DNA of 64,000 nucleotides from Hirundichthys speculiger (GCA_018398805.1 JAGFBZ010001885.1:1451001-1515000); one strand, 5' to 3'; positions 1 through 11,846 are shown, counted from the first letter of the stretch. Notes: generated by a model not told the origin, from the sequence alone. A program made the numbers and translations.

Positions 1-1266
1 AAACCGATGAGACAGAGGACGGCGTTGACTTTCAGTCAGGTGTCAAACTTACTGGAGGTCTTAAACGCAACACAGGTCGTGATAACAAACAGTATTATTA
101 CTTTCTTTGTATATTTTCTCTCTCAAGTGATGCATATTATTTTTTTTTAAACTTCTTTATACTTCCTCTTGTTTATCTTCTCTTAGGTCATTTCACTTAT
201 TTTCTTCCTACTGAACTTTCTATTCAATTTTCCTTTACTTTATCACCAACTCTTTCCTTCCTGTACTTTCTTACTTATTTCTTTTTTAATACCTCTCTCC
301 TGTCATATCTTCCTCTTGCTCACCTCCCTCTTATTTTAATCCTGTTTTTTTTCTCCCCAAAACCTTAACTTTATATTTCCTTCTTTCTTTCCTCTATTCT
401 GTTTAAAAAAAAAAGAAGTGTTGCATTTTCAGCTCCTCTCTTATATGCTGCTCAGCATTTTCTCTTTTCCATTTACATTTTTTTTTTCTGGATTTTAATG
501 CATGCAGTTATATTCATTTTATTCATTATCCTGTTTTACGATCCCCATGTATTTTCCGTCTCTTCCTTAACACAATGGGAGCTTTTTAATGATCAAGTAA
601 AGGTGTTCTTTTTCAGTTCCTGTTTTTCTTCACAGCTTCCTGAAATATCCCATAGATGGTGCTGTTGTCCATGACTGGAATTCCTCAGCTCTTGCTCTTG
701 GATATTTAATAGGGAAATCTCTTTTACTCTCTTTCAGTCGTGGATTTGCCTCAAATAGGGACTAAACTAATGATCTAATACTGTTTTTGTATTTTTCTCC
801 CCCCAAAAAATGCATTAAAATTCCCTCCCTGTTTGTTTGAGAAAGCAAAGACCTGAGATAATGATGAAGAAATTTTTCTTCCATCTCATACATTAAGGTG
901 ATCAAGGTGAATTTTTATACATTATTTAAATTTTATTTAACTGCAGTTCAATTTTTCATATACAACATTTTCAATTCTGTATTATCTTGTGTTGTGTTAC
1001 GTGGATGTCACAAGCGTTTGAACGGGCGTCATGTGAAAAGATTTACTCAAAGTACAAGGACAAATGTTTTCACAAAGAACCACAAAGTGTAGTTATGGGT
1101 GTGGTTTAAGTATATCACAGTACGTGTGGTATTGAAGATAAAAAGAATCCTGAAAAAAAGGTTGACATTTGGACATATGGGAATTTGATGTAAAGGCAGT
1201 ATGTGGTCTTTCTGTGGTGGTATATGTGGACCTAAATTAAGGAATGAGATCTTTCACATAAACTGC
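1..1266. other. AT-rich non-coding stretch, no gene seen
   Basis: Long pyrimidine-rich and T-rich tracts dominate the first 900 bases, with many TTTCTT/CTTCC runs on the plus strand. The first 105 bases are less AT-rich and open in two plus-strand frames. No splice-site pair, domain motif or codon bias supports an exon. The 64-codon frame near 900-1090 has no recognisable family. Confidence 0.5.
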
Positions 1267-1286
1267 AAAAAAAAAAAAAAAAAAAA
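1267..1286. repeat. poly-A run (20 A)
   Basis: An uninterrupted run of 20 A, with a second 12-base-plus A run about 40 bases downstream (from 1320). No recognisable retroelement body lies upstream on either strand, so it is listed as a simple repeat. Confidence 0.9.
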
Positions 1287-3186
1287 CCTGGGTTCAGACT
1301 ATTCCCATATTTCCAGAGCAAAAAAAAAAAAATTTGAAATCCCAGTGGTGAATGTGAAAAACACACAGCCACAAAGGCTCGAAACGTTGCTCTTTTAATC
1401 AGTTCATGACAAAGTTAATGCTTAGGGACACGTGCACTTCCCACAAAACAGCCATGTGCTGGAAACGCACAAATGTGCACGATTTTCATTACTAACAGTG
1501 AAATAAAAACATTGTCTGCCAAAAGCACAACACTCCTTCACACCAGCCCATGTCATCCCAGAGATCTTAGGGATTCAGAAAAACAAGGAAGTGTAAGAGT
1601 TTAAAAAGGTTAATGTTTATGTCTCCACCTGGGAATAAACTTTTAAGATGATTGACAAGTCCTTTCTATGCAGCGTGTGGAGCCCCTGCAACCATGTTAC
1701 CTGCTGCTTGGTGAACGGATAAGAGCTTTCTGCATATTCATAAGAACAGATAAGGGGAACCTATCCAGCTCCCTTTAATTGAGAATGATGGAGAGGGACG
1801 GAGGGATGGAAGGACGCTGGAGTGCAGGAGTGGAGGAGTGGAAGAGGATGGGGAACGATAACCCGCAGCTTGCCTTGATGCATTAATTGAGGGTATTAGA
1901 AGGAGGCATGGATAGTACTGGGAGGTGGTGGGAGGGTGGTGCTGGGGTACCACGGAAATGCCACCAGTGCCAATAAATCACTCCTCACCAGTGATTGACT
2001 TTGCAAATGTGGCCTGAAGAAGACTGGGGGAGTAAGAAGGAATCAATCAAGGCAATTCCAAAACTTTTCAGACCTCTTGGCTCTGAAGTAGCTTGGCAGA
2101 TGAAAGGTTACCAACATAACTGGGTGAGACAGGCCGCGACCCAAACACAATTTACTGCCACAACTGAGGCTTCCATTGTGTGATATTTCAAAAAGTCAGA
2201 GGTTGTGAGTCATAAGAGCTTCTGAGATCTTCTCCAGTAAAGTGAAACACTTTTACTAAGCAGTCCCTCTTCACACACCTCTTAGACTAATTATTGAAGT
2301 CGTATTCTTTTTATTTGCCAATCTTATTTTTCAGATTTGTATTCTTTCCCATTTTACTCCTTTTGGACAACAACCAAACCCTCCATTTCCACTAATTCAC
2401 TTCAATGACAATTATGAACTTTGTGAGGAATATTTTTTTGTATCACTGTTCTTGCATGGAAAAAAAATAAAAAGGGAAATTTATCATTTGGCCCTAAAAT
2501 AGATCCAATTTGATTTTTGATCATCTTTTTTTTTAATCATTATTATTATTTCAAGGCTTTTGTCATGTTATTAGGAAATTTCGTAACCAATAAGATCCCA
2601 CTAAATCCTTTTAGCTGGCCATGTATGAACATAAACTTCTAGTGAGACAAATGAAAATCAGAAAATCAAATAAAATCTTTAAAAACGGTGCAGGAACATT
2701 AAAGATGCCACAAACAACAAAAAAAAAAATCGCTGTTCTTCAGACGATTTTCAGGTTCAAGAAAATGGTCGGTCTTGTTTCCGTATCTGCAGCAGAAGGT
2801 CAGAGGGCCGCGGCTACGCTGCTATTATGGGATGCTGGGTTGCTAAGAGAGCTCGGTCTCTTTGACCTGCTTTACCAGAGGTGGCCTCCGTGTCTCTGAG
2901 TCAGCCTCCATCAGCGGCCCGGCGCTGCTCTGCCCCGGTCCACCCACAGAGGGGGTGTGTGTTCATGAATATACAAGCAGCAAGTGGCCATTTCTCGTAC
3001 AGTTTGTCTGCTATTGTGCATGTAAGCGTACGCACGCTCAGCATCTGCTTTTATGAGTGTGCCTTATTGTGTGTGTGTGTGTCTGAGATGCCATTGTTTG
3101 GCCTCTGGAGGTTTCATTAAGGCTCAGTGTCCAGAGGTAAAAAGTCATTCATCTCCCCTGTTGTGAAGTGGCAGCTCTGAGCTTCG
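1287..3186. other. Non-coding stretch with possible conserved element
   Basis: No gene is seen. From about 1690 to 1890 the sequence is complex and not repeat-like, with two GATAAG motifs and TAATTGA homeodomain-type cores. This texture is typical of vertebrate conserved non-coding elements, but that is a judgement by eye. Around 2800-2960 there is a local GC-rich patch with open frames and no family signature. Confidence 0.4.
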
Positions 3187-3216
3187 TCCTCCTCCTCCTC
3201 CTCCTCCTCCTCCTCC
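3187..3216. repeat. (CCT)n trinucleotide repeat
   Basis: About ten tandem CCT units. On the minus strand they encode a glycine run in a short frame, which explains that frame as a repeat artefact. Confidence 0.9.
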
Positions 3217-3469
3217 ACCACCTACAACTCCCCCTCTTTTCTCTCCTCCGGTCTCTGTTTTCTCTTCTCCTTTCATTTTTCTTCTGTCTCCAGTCATTCT
3301 AGCCACTGTTTCTCTCTTTTCATTTCCTCCTTTTCCATTTTCCTCTATCACTTTCTAGACAAAAAAAAAAAAAAAAAATCAAGCCCTGTAAGTCAAGAGT
3401 AAAAGACTAAAAAAAGAAAGAAAAAAGAGGTGGCAGAGGGAGAGAGGGGAGCGTTTCATGTCTTTCAGA

Positions 3470-3700
3470 CAGACTGGCCTGTCTAATGAATCCTTCACTA
3501 GTCGGCTATGAGATCAGCTCATCTTCCCCTATTTCTTTTATTTTTTTGCTCTTTTTTTGCCTCCACATTAATTAGAGCTGTCAAAACTTAAGTCTTTGCC
3601 TTTTTCTCTTTCTTTCCTTTTTTATTTTGTTCCTTCAAGTGGCTGAATGGGATACCGTTAATTAAAAAGATATCAGATCACAGAGGCCCCTTGAGCGCTG
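3470..3700. promoter_or_regulatory. Possible conserved regulatory stretch
   Basis: Complex, non-repetitive sequence among pyrimidine tracts. It contains a TTAATTAGAGCTGTCA block (homeodomain core next to a TGTCA TALE-type core) and, near 3660, a TTAATTAAAAAGATATC block. This resembles developmental enhancers in fish. The call rests only on motif texture. Alignment to other fish genomes would decide it. Confidence 0.25.
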
Positions 3701-3744
3701 GAACCGTCTGGGCCCTCGCTTCCCGACAAGTCCAGACGTCATTT

Positions 3745-3765
3745 TCTCTCTCTCTCTCTCTCTCT
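3745..3765. repeat. (CT)n dinucleotide repeat
   Basis: About ten CT units followed by a T run. Confidence 0.85.
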
Positions 3766-3771
3766 TTTTTT

Positions 3772-6700
3772 GACTGTCCACACTCCAAAGAAATTTTGTT
3801 CCCTTTTGTCCACAAGTTGGAGCGATGGATTGAAGTTCACAGGGGAGGAGACTGGGTAGTGTGCATGTGTGTGTGTGTGCGTGTACGTCAGGGAGCGCGT
3901 GTGTGTTGAAGTGCTGTGTTGATAAAAGAGTCTTTTTTTTGTATTTAATTGCATCTCAGCTTTATGAAAGTGTGGCCATCTCCTCTGATGAGAACTTCAG
4001 AAGGTTCGCTGTTTCAAGTAGCACATTTGTACTCAGAGAGCAAAGCGCTGAATTAAAGACACAGAGAACCATACCTTCCCCTGTGTGAATATGCACAATA
4101 AGGAAAAGCAAGGTTTGCTTCGCCTGATTACCAAACTATACATCATAGAATTACAATTTTAGTAGTGTTTTTCTAATTTCTATTTCTTTCTCCCGCTCTC
4201 TCTCTCTTTTATTTTTTTTTCTTTTGAAAAATGACCCCAAACAACCATCCCTTAATGGAACTTTGATAATTTTGTGTTGGTGCGTGAATTCTTGCCCTGA
4301 TGTCAGAAACTAATGAAATTAATGCTGTATATGTTTGTCACATCCCAGAAAACTGTGCTATTTCCAACCAAGCCAAAATGGAGGATGAAAACAATCATTA
4401 TACATAGAAACACAGGTTTCAGAGTCCTAAGAAAAGTGAAAAGTAGGTGTCTGAGACACTGGGGGGTGTGTCTGCTGAGGATGCTTCCTGACAGACTTCA
4501 GACCAGCCAAAATGAAACAGTGGTCATCTCCATGATCTTTGATCTTCTTAATCGCATTAAGAGTGATATAACCAGGCTGAAAGAACATCTGAGCCGTGCC
4601 GATCCCATATCATAAGAGTCAAACATGTTAAATAATACAATCAGAGGTCCCTGTTTGTTGGAGATCCCTGAAAACAAAAGCTCACCGTCTGCAGATTGCT
4701 GCGTGTAAAAGGGTTAGGAACATAACTCCCAATGAGAACATGAGCTGATGGAATAATCATGCATGGAAGCCCGTTTAAAATGTATTTAATCAAGTAGTCT
4801 AGAAGAGAATAATCTCTTTTTCCAAAAGAAATCTAAGATACATTAAAACTCCAAAAATGTGACATTTTTTTCCTTGTATGCTGGTATATAAAGTTATCAT
4901 GAAAGGCTTCATACAAACTAATTTTTGTGGGTAATTTCCATTTACAGCCCAAACACCATTTGTTGTTTTTTTCATTGACAAAATGTTTTCATGTTTACTT
5001 TACTTTACAGTGAGACTGCATTTGAATTTTTTCATGATTTCCAGTGTTAACAGTCAGGACCGGTTGTTTTCATGAATGAAATCTTTTAGTGAAGTGGTGT
5101 TCTGAACAATATCACAGCTTCCACACACTACACAGACAAAGCTGCCAAAGCTTTGATTATTATCATTATGTTGATTGCTGTGAGTGGTCTCCCTGTATTT
5201 TGAAAACCTATTGGAATTAAGCAGATATTTTTTGTGGGCTGGTGAACATGGTTGTGCAGGCGCTCTGCCTTGGTGTTATGCAAACACAGATCTATAGGAA
5301 CATACTATTTATAGCCAGTTAGGGCAGTCTCAGAAATATGATACATGTGGTTTGGGCTTCTCTTGGTTGCGTTGGTGTACTGTTGTTGGTCCCTAACATT
5401 TACGTTGCAATGTTAAAGACGGACTTCACAGTGGACACATATCTGCTTCGCTACATGTTTAAATCATTTAGGAAGAATGAAATATTTTCAAGTGCCGCTC
5501 AAATCTGTTTTTTTACTTGCTTTTTTGCTCGTTGACATTTTTTGCACTTCATCATTGTGAAGCGTTGTTGTCAGCGCCCTCGCAGTACAAGACCATTTTT
5601 AGGCGAATGCTCAAAATCTTTCACCTTCCACCAGGTGTGAGAGATGCAGTGTGATAGCTGCTCTCTATGATGCAGGGGAGGTATGGCAGCTGTCTTAAGC
5701 GAAGGTTTGTGAAACTCCCAGGTAAATAATGAAGTGAGTGTTAGGAATGATCCTCTGCTGTTTGAGCAGTGACCAGTTCTGACACGCAGCAAAGAAGCAT
5801 TTCTGATGTGAAGGCAGAGTATTTAGCCAGTTACTTGTCATAAACAAAGCTAGAATGTGCGGTCGGCTCGTCTGCAGCTGCAGCTGCTGCACTAGAGATG
5901 TGCAAATCCTCACAGATCTGAATAAATCACCCTGATCTGTGGGTGGAGTCTGGAGTCCTGAATCCTTTCGGAATCAAATCCTAGTACCAGGGATGCTACT
6001 CACATCAGACGTGTGGAGGCAACACAAATCACTTATATGGGTTTATATAGGTGATGTCCTTCACAGCTTCACGTCTATCCTACAACACACAAAACCAACT
6101 GCAAGCTTCTGGTTTTCTACTCAAAATGTAAAACTGTGATTAAACAATGATAAGTGTACTGTCAGAGGTGGATCATGCAAACTGTTGATTTTGAAGTCTT
6201 GCAGACAAAGCAGATCCAGGTTTATAAATTCATCTGGGTCCAGAAGTGTGTCTTTTTATATGAATGTGAGAATAAAACATTGATTAAGCTCTCTTTGCTG
6301 TTGATATACATGAGGTATCCACTTTGGAAGCATCTATTTGTAGCTCTTTTTTTTTACTGGCAGGATTTCTACATTTGTTTATACAGAGTTGAAGGACCAA
6401 AGAGACTGTTGGACCTGAGTCTGAAGAAGTGACTCATCTGAAAGGACAGAGATCCCTCAAAGGATCCAAGTCTGACGTCACTATAACACACTGTTGCAAG
6501 TCTGTGGACATAATTACTGTGCTGGGCACTGGGTTGACTTTTTCCCATCTTAACTTACTTTACGAAGTTGCGTCATGTCAGGATTTTGGGTCTGCCATAA
6601 AAAAACTTGAACAGAGAAATTATGAAAAGCTGTTTAATGGACAAAGTCCACAATTGACTGAAGCGGTGCAGCTTTCTTTGAACATGTCTGAAGAGGCTGT

Positions 6701-6965
6701 GAAGCTTTCACACCACAGATGGACTGCACCAGGGTTCACCGATAGCAGTACTGAGACTATCTCTTCAGAGGTCCCATGGTTTTTTAATTTAGGAAGTTTT
6801 GGTTTTTGCTGAAGTCTTGGTTGACTTTGATATGCATTCGTTTGAGCCGCATTACAGAGTAAACCTGGCATGTTTAAAAATAACACCAAAGGGCGACTTG
6901 GGCATCACAGTGTGACACCTTCCAGTGTGGCAATCCAGGATTGACTGGGAGAAAGAGAGTAGGCT
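3772..6965. other. Non-coding stretch, no gene seen
   Basis: Unique-looking AT-rich sequence. The frames of 100 codons (4313-4615) and 127 codons (6429-6812) show no domain, signal peptide or repeat family and no plausible splice context, so they are left as chance frames. A TAGAGATGTGC motif at 5893 resembles one end of a hAT-like element, but no matching second end is visible. Confidence 0.5.
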
Positions 6966-7000
6966 GAACCCCCCCCCACCCCCACCCCCCCACCCCTCCA

Positions 7001-7033
<33 letters not shown>

Positions 7034-7034
7034 C
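6966..7034. repeat. Poly-C / (CA)n compound simple repeat
   Basis: C-rich runs punctuated by A are followed by a CT block, and a (CA)n microsatellite begins near 7012. Confidence 0.9.
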
Positions 7035-7160
7035 TCCTTCATGTAGAAACCTAATTAATTTTGTGCAGTGTTTCAGAATTGATTGTGGTCATTCCCTGTT
7101 CTAATTTTTCATCCAGATTTCAAGGGCTTTCTCCCTCTGTCATTCTCAATTGTCTGTGTT

Positions 7161-7219
7161 CATGCGTGTGTGTGTGTGCATGCGTGTGTGCATGTGTGTG
7201 TGTGTGTGTGTGGGTATGT
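7161..7219. repeat. (TG)n microsatellite, interrupted
   Basis: TG repeats broken by CATGCG units. They generate the Cys/Val-rich short frames overlapping this position, which are not genes. Confidence 0.9.
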
Positions 7220-7449
7220 GCATTACTGTACAGCAAAATGCATTTACATTAATTGGACAATGTTGAATTTGACTGAATAACTGTGGTTTCTGATGCATTC
7301 AAATATATTAAGTGTATTCTGAGAAACATAATGTTCTGAAATATGATGCATCACTTGTAAATGACTTGTGGAAATGTATCATTTCTTAAAACATTTGAAC
7401 CTGCTTGTTGCAACCTAGAAGAAATTTAAATAATCCACATATCATAAGT

Positions 7450-7472
7450 AAAAAAAAAAAAAAAAAAAAAAA
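7450..7472. repeat. poly-A run (23 A)
   Basis: Uninterrupted run of 23 A. No element body is recognised upstream. Confidence 0.9.
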
Positions 7473-8008
7473 GGTTTAAGCTTTCAGTTAGGAACATATG
7501 CCCACTTCATTGTGTTTTTAATTTAGACAATTTATATGAACTATTCAAGTTTTTGCTGTTGTCAAGAGATCAGAGTTCAAACTGACTGATAATGTCATCA
7601 GAGAGATGAATGCAAGAGAGAGAGAATCGAGTGGGACAACGTAACATGAGTTGGTGGAGCAGTGATCTGCTGAAAGCTGTGAAGTGGACTGTGCTTCATG
7701 TAAGATCCAACACTGAACTAAGAAGAATAAAGTTGCCAAAAGGACGATGAAGGCAAGACTTTTTTAAGAGTGCACCATACGTCATGTGAAATTTTCAACA
7801 TTTTTCGACAACTTAAAATTTCCAAAACCATATAGCTGAAAGGTAATTTTCACATAAGTACATGCAAATGTAAAAAAAATCATGCTGTTTTGCTCTTAAA
7901 ACGTCCGATATAAAGAAATAATCACAACAGAGAAATGTTTGCAGAAAGGTAGGTTGATATCAGGCAGTGGTGAAGTGAAATCAGGTTATGTACAAAAAGG
8001 TAGTGATA
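7473..8008. other. Non-coding stretch
   Basis: AT-rich sequence without recognised repeats or frames of note. It ends at the CATC-repeat tail of the SINE that begins at 8009. Confidence 0.5.
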
Positions 8009-8137
8009 TCCATCCATCCATTATCTATGCCCGTTTAATCCTCTGCAGGGTCACAGTCCATCAGCTGGAGTCTATCCCAGCTCTCTTCAGGTGAAAGGCA
8101 GTGGTCCACCCTGGACAGGTCACCTGTCCAACACAGG
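8009..8137 (-). mobile_element. tRNA-headed SINE, 3' part (split copy 1)
   Basis: This begins with the CATCCATCCATT tail and continues through the CTATCCCAGCT and CACCCTGGACAGGTC blocks. These are diagnostic of an abundant fish SINE-like repeat whose sense strand ends in ATGG repeats. The sense strand is minus. The copy is interrupted at 8138 and resumes at 8767. Class assignment is from recognition and has not been searched. Confidence 0.75.
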
Positions 8138-8766
8138 GGGGTAGCTTGCAGTTGCTATAGCAACCCCAAAATATGGTTTAGCAACCTCAAAGCAACCCCA
8201 AGAATGGAGACTATTAAAACTGAAAAAATCTTAATTGTGTTAAATTAAATATAAATGGTGACAATTTAATTTAAAATTAATTTCATGTGTTTTTGGTTTT
8301 AAATTAAAATAAAAGGAAGACAATTAAAAACGATGAGAGAGAGACTCGTCTCGCGAAGAGCTGGCCTGCAGGGGTCACGCGAAAGTCAGCTTGGGAAAAA
8401 AAAACGGGCCGTTAGAAAAGTCACATCAAAATGGAGGCTATCTGTTGAAGCGTAAGGCGGCTGAGATTGAGCCCGTGCAAATAGAACTACAAGACTAGCC
8501 TAGACTACAAATTTTGTAGTCTAGGCTGTTAATGTGCATTTCTCACTGCTGTGAAAAGCGGCATGACTATATGGTAAAATTCTAATAACAAATTTCAAAT
8601 TCATTTTTTTAATCTGTTTTATGGCATGCGCGCTAGTTTCAGATAGCGCTGATTAGAATGAGTAGGCCGGTAATGACATACATATCCATATTTATGCTAT
8701 TTAATTGGCATTGCAGTAAATTGTCCAGCAACTCCATACAATTGCTTAGCTACCCCTAAGCCACTG
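8138..8766. mobile_element. hAT-like non-autonomous DNA element nested in SINE
   Basis: The insertion splits a SINE. The left end reads GGGGTAGCTTGCAGTTGC. The reverse complement of the right end reads GGGGTAGCTAAGCAATTG after ten extra terminal bases (CAGTGGCTTA), giving imperfect inverted termini with CAG-type outer bases as in hAT elements. Flanking octamers AACACAGG (8130-8137) and ATCGCAGG (8767-8774) match at 6 of 8 positions, consistent with a decayed 8-bp target duplication. Inside it is AT-rich with one GC-richer patch at 8340-8480 and no transposase frame. Confidence 0.65.
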
Positions 8767-8989
8767 ATCGCAGGTCCACATGTAGACAAACAACCATGCA
8801 CGCTCACTATCACTCCTACGGGTAATTTAGAACCACCAATTAACCTGACATGCATGTCTTTGGACTGTAGAAGGAACCCGGAGTACCCGGAGGAAACCCA
8901 CGCAAGCACGGGGAGAACATGCAAACTCCACACAGAAAGATCCCTGCTGAGGTTTGAACCAGGAACCAAGCCACCGTGCTGCCCCGAGG
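8767..8989 (-). mobile_element. tRNA-headed SINE, 5' part (split copy 1)
   Basis: This continues the copy interrupted at 8137, with the ACATGCATGT, CGGAGTACCCGGAGG and GGGGAGAACATGC blocks, and ends in CCACCGTGCTGCCCC. The latter is the minus-strand head GGGGCAGCACGGTGG. The region between box A and box B of the tRNA-like head is shortened compared with the copy at 24090-24405, so promoter function is unlikely. Confidence 0.75.
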
Positions 8990-10941
8990 TAATGATATAA
9001 AAAAAAAAAAGAAAGGAAAGTTGGGTAAACTAAAATGATTGCATTAATGAGCAGTGATTGGTGTGAAGTCGTTTTTTTCTGTTGTGCAGGAAGCATTGAT
9101 ATGTATCAGAGAATCAAGCATTGTTTTCCCATCCAGTTCCTGATGCTCATTTCAAGATGCATCTCTATTTTAAAGGCTGTCACTTTAAGAAAAAAACTTG
9201 TTCGCCCTTATAAATGAAGGAAATTAAGGAATCTGATTACGGCTTTGTCTAATATGCACCACAATTTCCTGTTTTTAATCACTGCAGCCAGACTTTGCAG
9301 CCTGAGGGCACTGTTTTAATTCTTTCATGATACTAGCAAATGCAGGAAAAAAAAATTATAAGACTAATAATTGTTTTGCCAGGATCTAATAACAAGCAAT
9401 AAAAATCAGCCAACCAGAATGCTGCCAACACACTGGAAATGTAGCATTAAAAAAACCCTTTCTTTTCATTTTTTTCTTCCTTTTTAAAAAGTCTTTTTGT
9501 TCCATTTTACATTGCTACAAATGATAGTGAATGGCTTTCTACAGCTGATAAATATTTGACTTTTCTTATGAAAGAGGTTAGTGTTGTCACATGAATAGAG
9601 AATGATTCATTCTTCATGCTTCATTATGATTTCTCACTTCTGGCCAAAGACAGGCAGGCTTTTAGAATATTTACAGCCTCATGAAGAGACATTTAGCAGA
9701 ACCACATCACAGCTGATGTGCACCTGCTACCTGAGACCTTATGCATGAGTGTTTGGACAGGTTTGCCAGGGAGAGTGCATGTGTGTGTGTGCAAAGACTT
9801 GAGGTGCCATCACATGTTCAAACACTCAGTCTTTCTTATTCACCATCTCTGTCATATCATCTCCAAAACCTTTTATTAAAACTGAATTATGTCAGTCTTT
9901 AAAACTTAAAACGGCCTACTTCTTAACCTTAAATGGGACACTTCAAGCCCTCAGACATAATACAATCCTGTCACTTTGTTTGAGGTGGCGTAGGGTCTGA
10001 AAACCTCCCAGTGACATCACAGACCAGCTTCCCCTTCTTTATTTCTACCACACTTCACATCATCGTGCTGCATTTACTGTCCCTTTAAAAGAGAGACAAA
10101 TAACTCAGCTTCAACCCCCTCATCTGAGTGCTGTGCCTCTTTTAAAATTGGTATTACAGCTTTACATTACTCACTTATGCAGTACAGCGAATGCAACGTG
10201 TTATGAAGTCGGATGAAGACACTGGGAAACTTTGGGATACCAGATATTTCTTCTTTGATATCACTCTTTCTCAGCAAATGTGAAAAATTCACTCAGTAAT
10301 ATTTTCAGACCAAGACTACCCCAAAGACAGTGACCATTTTGTGTAATGTAGGAGTTTTTAAATTTCTTTTAAACTTGTGCTCTTAAGCAAAGAGCATGAT
10401 GTCAACTGTTATTAAGAGATGAGCTATGAATTCCCAATAATGCACAACTTTTCAAACTCCAAAAGAGAGTTTGCTTTCAGTCTGGCTTTTTCTGTTTCAT
10501 CTCTTGCCCACACACTTTCAATTTTAGCTTTCTAAAAGTTTCATAGACAAAGTTTCAAACCAAAATGCTTCTAAAAAGATAAATAAGTAAACTATTTTTT
10601 TAAAAGCCTTAAATTCTCCTTTTTCCAGAGTGTGTGTGTTCAAGGGCTTGTGCTGAGGTCCATCTGGAAACACTTAAAAAATCCTGTCTCATGGCTGCTG
10701 CCATCACCTTCCGCAGTATTTCACTGTTTTATGGACACGACTGGCTCTCCAGCTGCGTGTCTCCCTTCTGAGCTTCTTTAGAAACATCGGCTGGTGTTTT
10801 AATTTACAGCCTCAGGAGCCAGAACCTGCTCCCGCCTCTGGGAAAGTGGGACGCATGGTGATCATTTAGACAAATCAGCTTATAGATAATAGGGGGGAAA
10901 AAAGATTACCAAAAAAATAGATGTATTTAGCAATAAATGGA
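8990..10941. other. Non-coding stretch, no gene seen
   Basis: AT-rich unique-looking sequence with a short TG repeat near 9780. No repeat family is recognised. It contains many TTTAAAA motifs and a few TGACATCA-type sequences near 10015 but no coherent promoter. Confidence 0.45.
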
Positions 10942-11118
10942 ATTGGTGGTTGGCCCCGTTGCCTGACAGCTAGAAAGTTCCTGGTTTGAGTCCCAACTGG
11001 GGCGTTTCTGTGAGGGGTGTGCATGCTCCCCCAGCATGGGAATTTTCTTCAAGAATGTTGGTTTCCTCCCACAGTCCAAAACATACATGTTAGGCTGATT
11101 GCTGAGTGTAAATAGACC
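10942..11118 (+). mobile_element. tRNA-headed SINE, 5' part (split copy 2)
   Basis: Plus-strand copy of the same family as the one at 8009. It carries the head TTGGTGGTTGGCC, then TTCCTGGTTTGAGTCCC (box-B-like), then the CTCCCACAGTCCAAA and TACATGTTAGG blocks. The last eight bases, AATAGACC (11111-11118), are repeated after the inserted element at 11414-11421. Confidence 0.75.
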
Positions 11119-11413
11119 CAGGGCTTGACACTGACACCGGTCAACCGGCCAAATGCTAGGTAAAATTTGGCTGTGGCTAGTAACAATTTCTGTCTCATAA
11201 GCAACTTTGGCTGGTAACTTATTCTTTGATATGACACATCACAATAGTTGTGCCAATTGTTTGTATTTAAAATAAATGTAAATGCAAGAATATTGTGAAG
11301 AAGAACAAAACTGACAGCAAAACTGTGGCTAGCATAAAGACTAAATGGCTAATGACTGAGGAAAAACACTAGCCACAGTGGCTGGTGAGCCAAAAAGTTA
11401 GCGTCAAGCCCTG
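11119..11413. mobile_element. hAT MITE with perfect 8-bp target duplication
   Basis: A 295-bp element. The left end reads CAGGGCTTGACACTGAC and the reverse complement of the right end reads CAGGGCTTGACGCTAAC. Both flanks carry the exact octamer AATAGACC. CAG-ended termini plus an 8-bp duplication are the hAT superfamily signature. The interior is AT-rich, has GGCTGTGGCTAG-like subterminal repeats near both ends and has no frame, so it is non-autonomous. It interrupts a SINE and is therefore younger than that SINE. Confidence 0.9.
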
Positions 11414-11421
11414 AATAGACC

Positions 11422-11495
11422 AGTGTGAGTGATTTTGTTTGTCTATATATGTGGCCCTGCAATGGACCTGTCTGTAGGTGTACCACCCTTTTCTC
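11422..11495 (+). mobile_element. tRNA-headed SINE, 3' part (split copy 2)
   Basis: The SINE resumes immediately after the target duplication, with TCTATATATGTGGCCCTGCA and a decayed CAGGGTGTACC-type block. The remaining tail, including the ATGG repeat, is missing. Confidence 0.7.
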
Positions 11496-11503
11496 CTGTG
11501 TGG

Positions 11504-11517
11504 CCACTAGGTGGCAG
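11504..11517 (+). promoter_or_regulatory. Consensus CTCF-like core site
   Basis: CCACTAGGTGGCAG matches the published CTCF core CCASYAGRKGGCRS at every position, and the preceding TGG also fits the long motif. It sits in a short gap between a SINE tail and a hAT element. The match is direct. Occupancy is inference, and such sites are sometimes carried by repeats. Confidence 0.55.
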
Positions 11518-11569
11518 CACCGATTGAAAATAATCGTTATTGCTGCATTCGGGGGTTTTGCGTGTCATG

Positions 11570-11846
11570 CATGGGCGATTCTAGGGTCAGAGCTTTAGGG
11601 GTGCTGAGCACCCAATGAGCCCCACCACAACCCACAAGTAACGTTAGTGAGAAGAGGACGATACCATTAGGCGATGGTCGTTTTCATTTTCATTCTTAAA
11701 ATATAAACTTAAACCACAAGCTATGGATTAAGTTTTGGACATTATCTAAGCCTGTCAAATGTGAACTAAAATTTTAGAATAACAACATTTCTTTCTCCAG
11801 GTTTTTGGAGTGCTGAAGTCCTAAAAAAGGGCTAGCCTCACCCATG
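11570..11846. mobile_element. hAT-like MITE with perfect 8-bp target duplication
   Basis: A 277-bp element flanked by exact copies of GTGTCATG (11562-11569 and 11847-11854). The left end CATGGGCGATTCTAG and the reverse-complemented right end CATGGGTGAGGCTAG are imperfect inverted repeats, followed by a shared TTTAGG and AGCACYC pattern. There is no coding capacity. The termini differ from the 11119 element, so this is another family. Confidence 0.85.

Noticed and set aside
1..130. Possible exon at the left edge (open in two plus-strand frames, complex sequence)
   Set aside because: No consensus splice donor follows, both frames run into T-rich sequence, and neither translation matches a family I know. 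The edge prevents seeing an upstream acceptor.
5890..5960. hAT-like element beginning TAGAGATGTGC
   Set aside because: No inverted partner end or target duplication was found within several kilobases.
6429..6812. 127-codon open frame
   Set aside because: No family resemblance and no splice context. Its reverse strand is also open for 89 codons, typical of chance.
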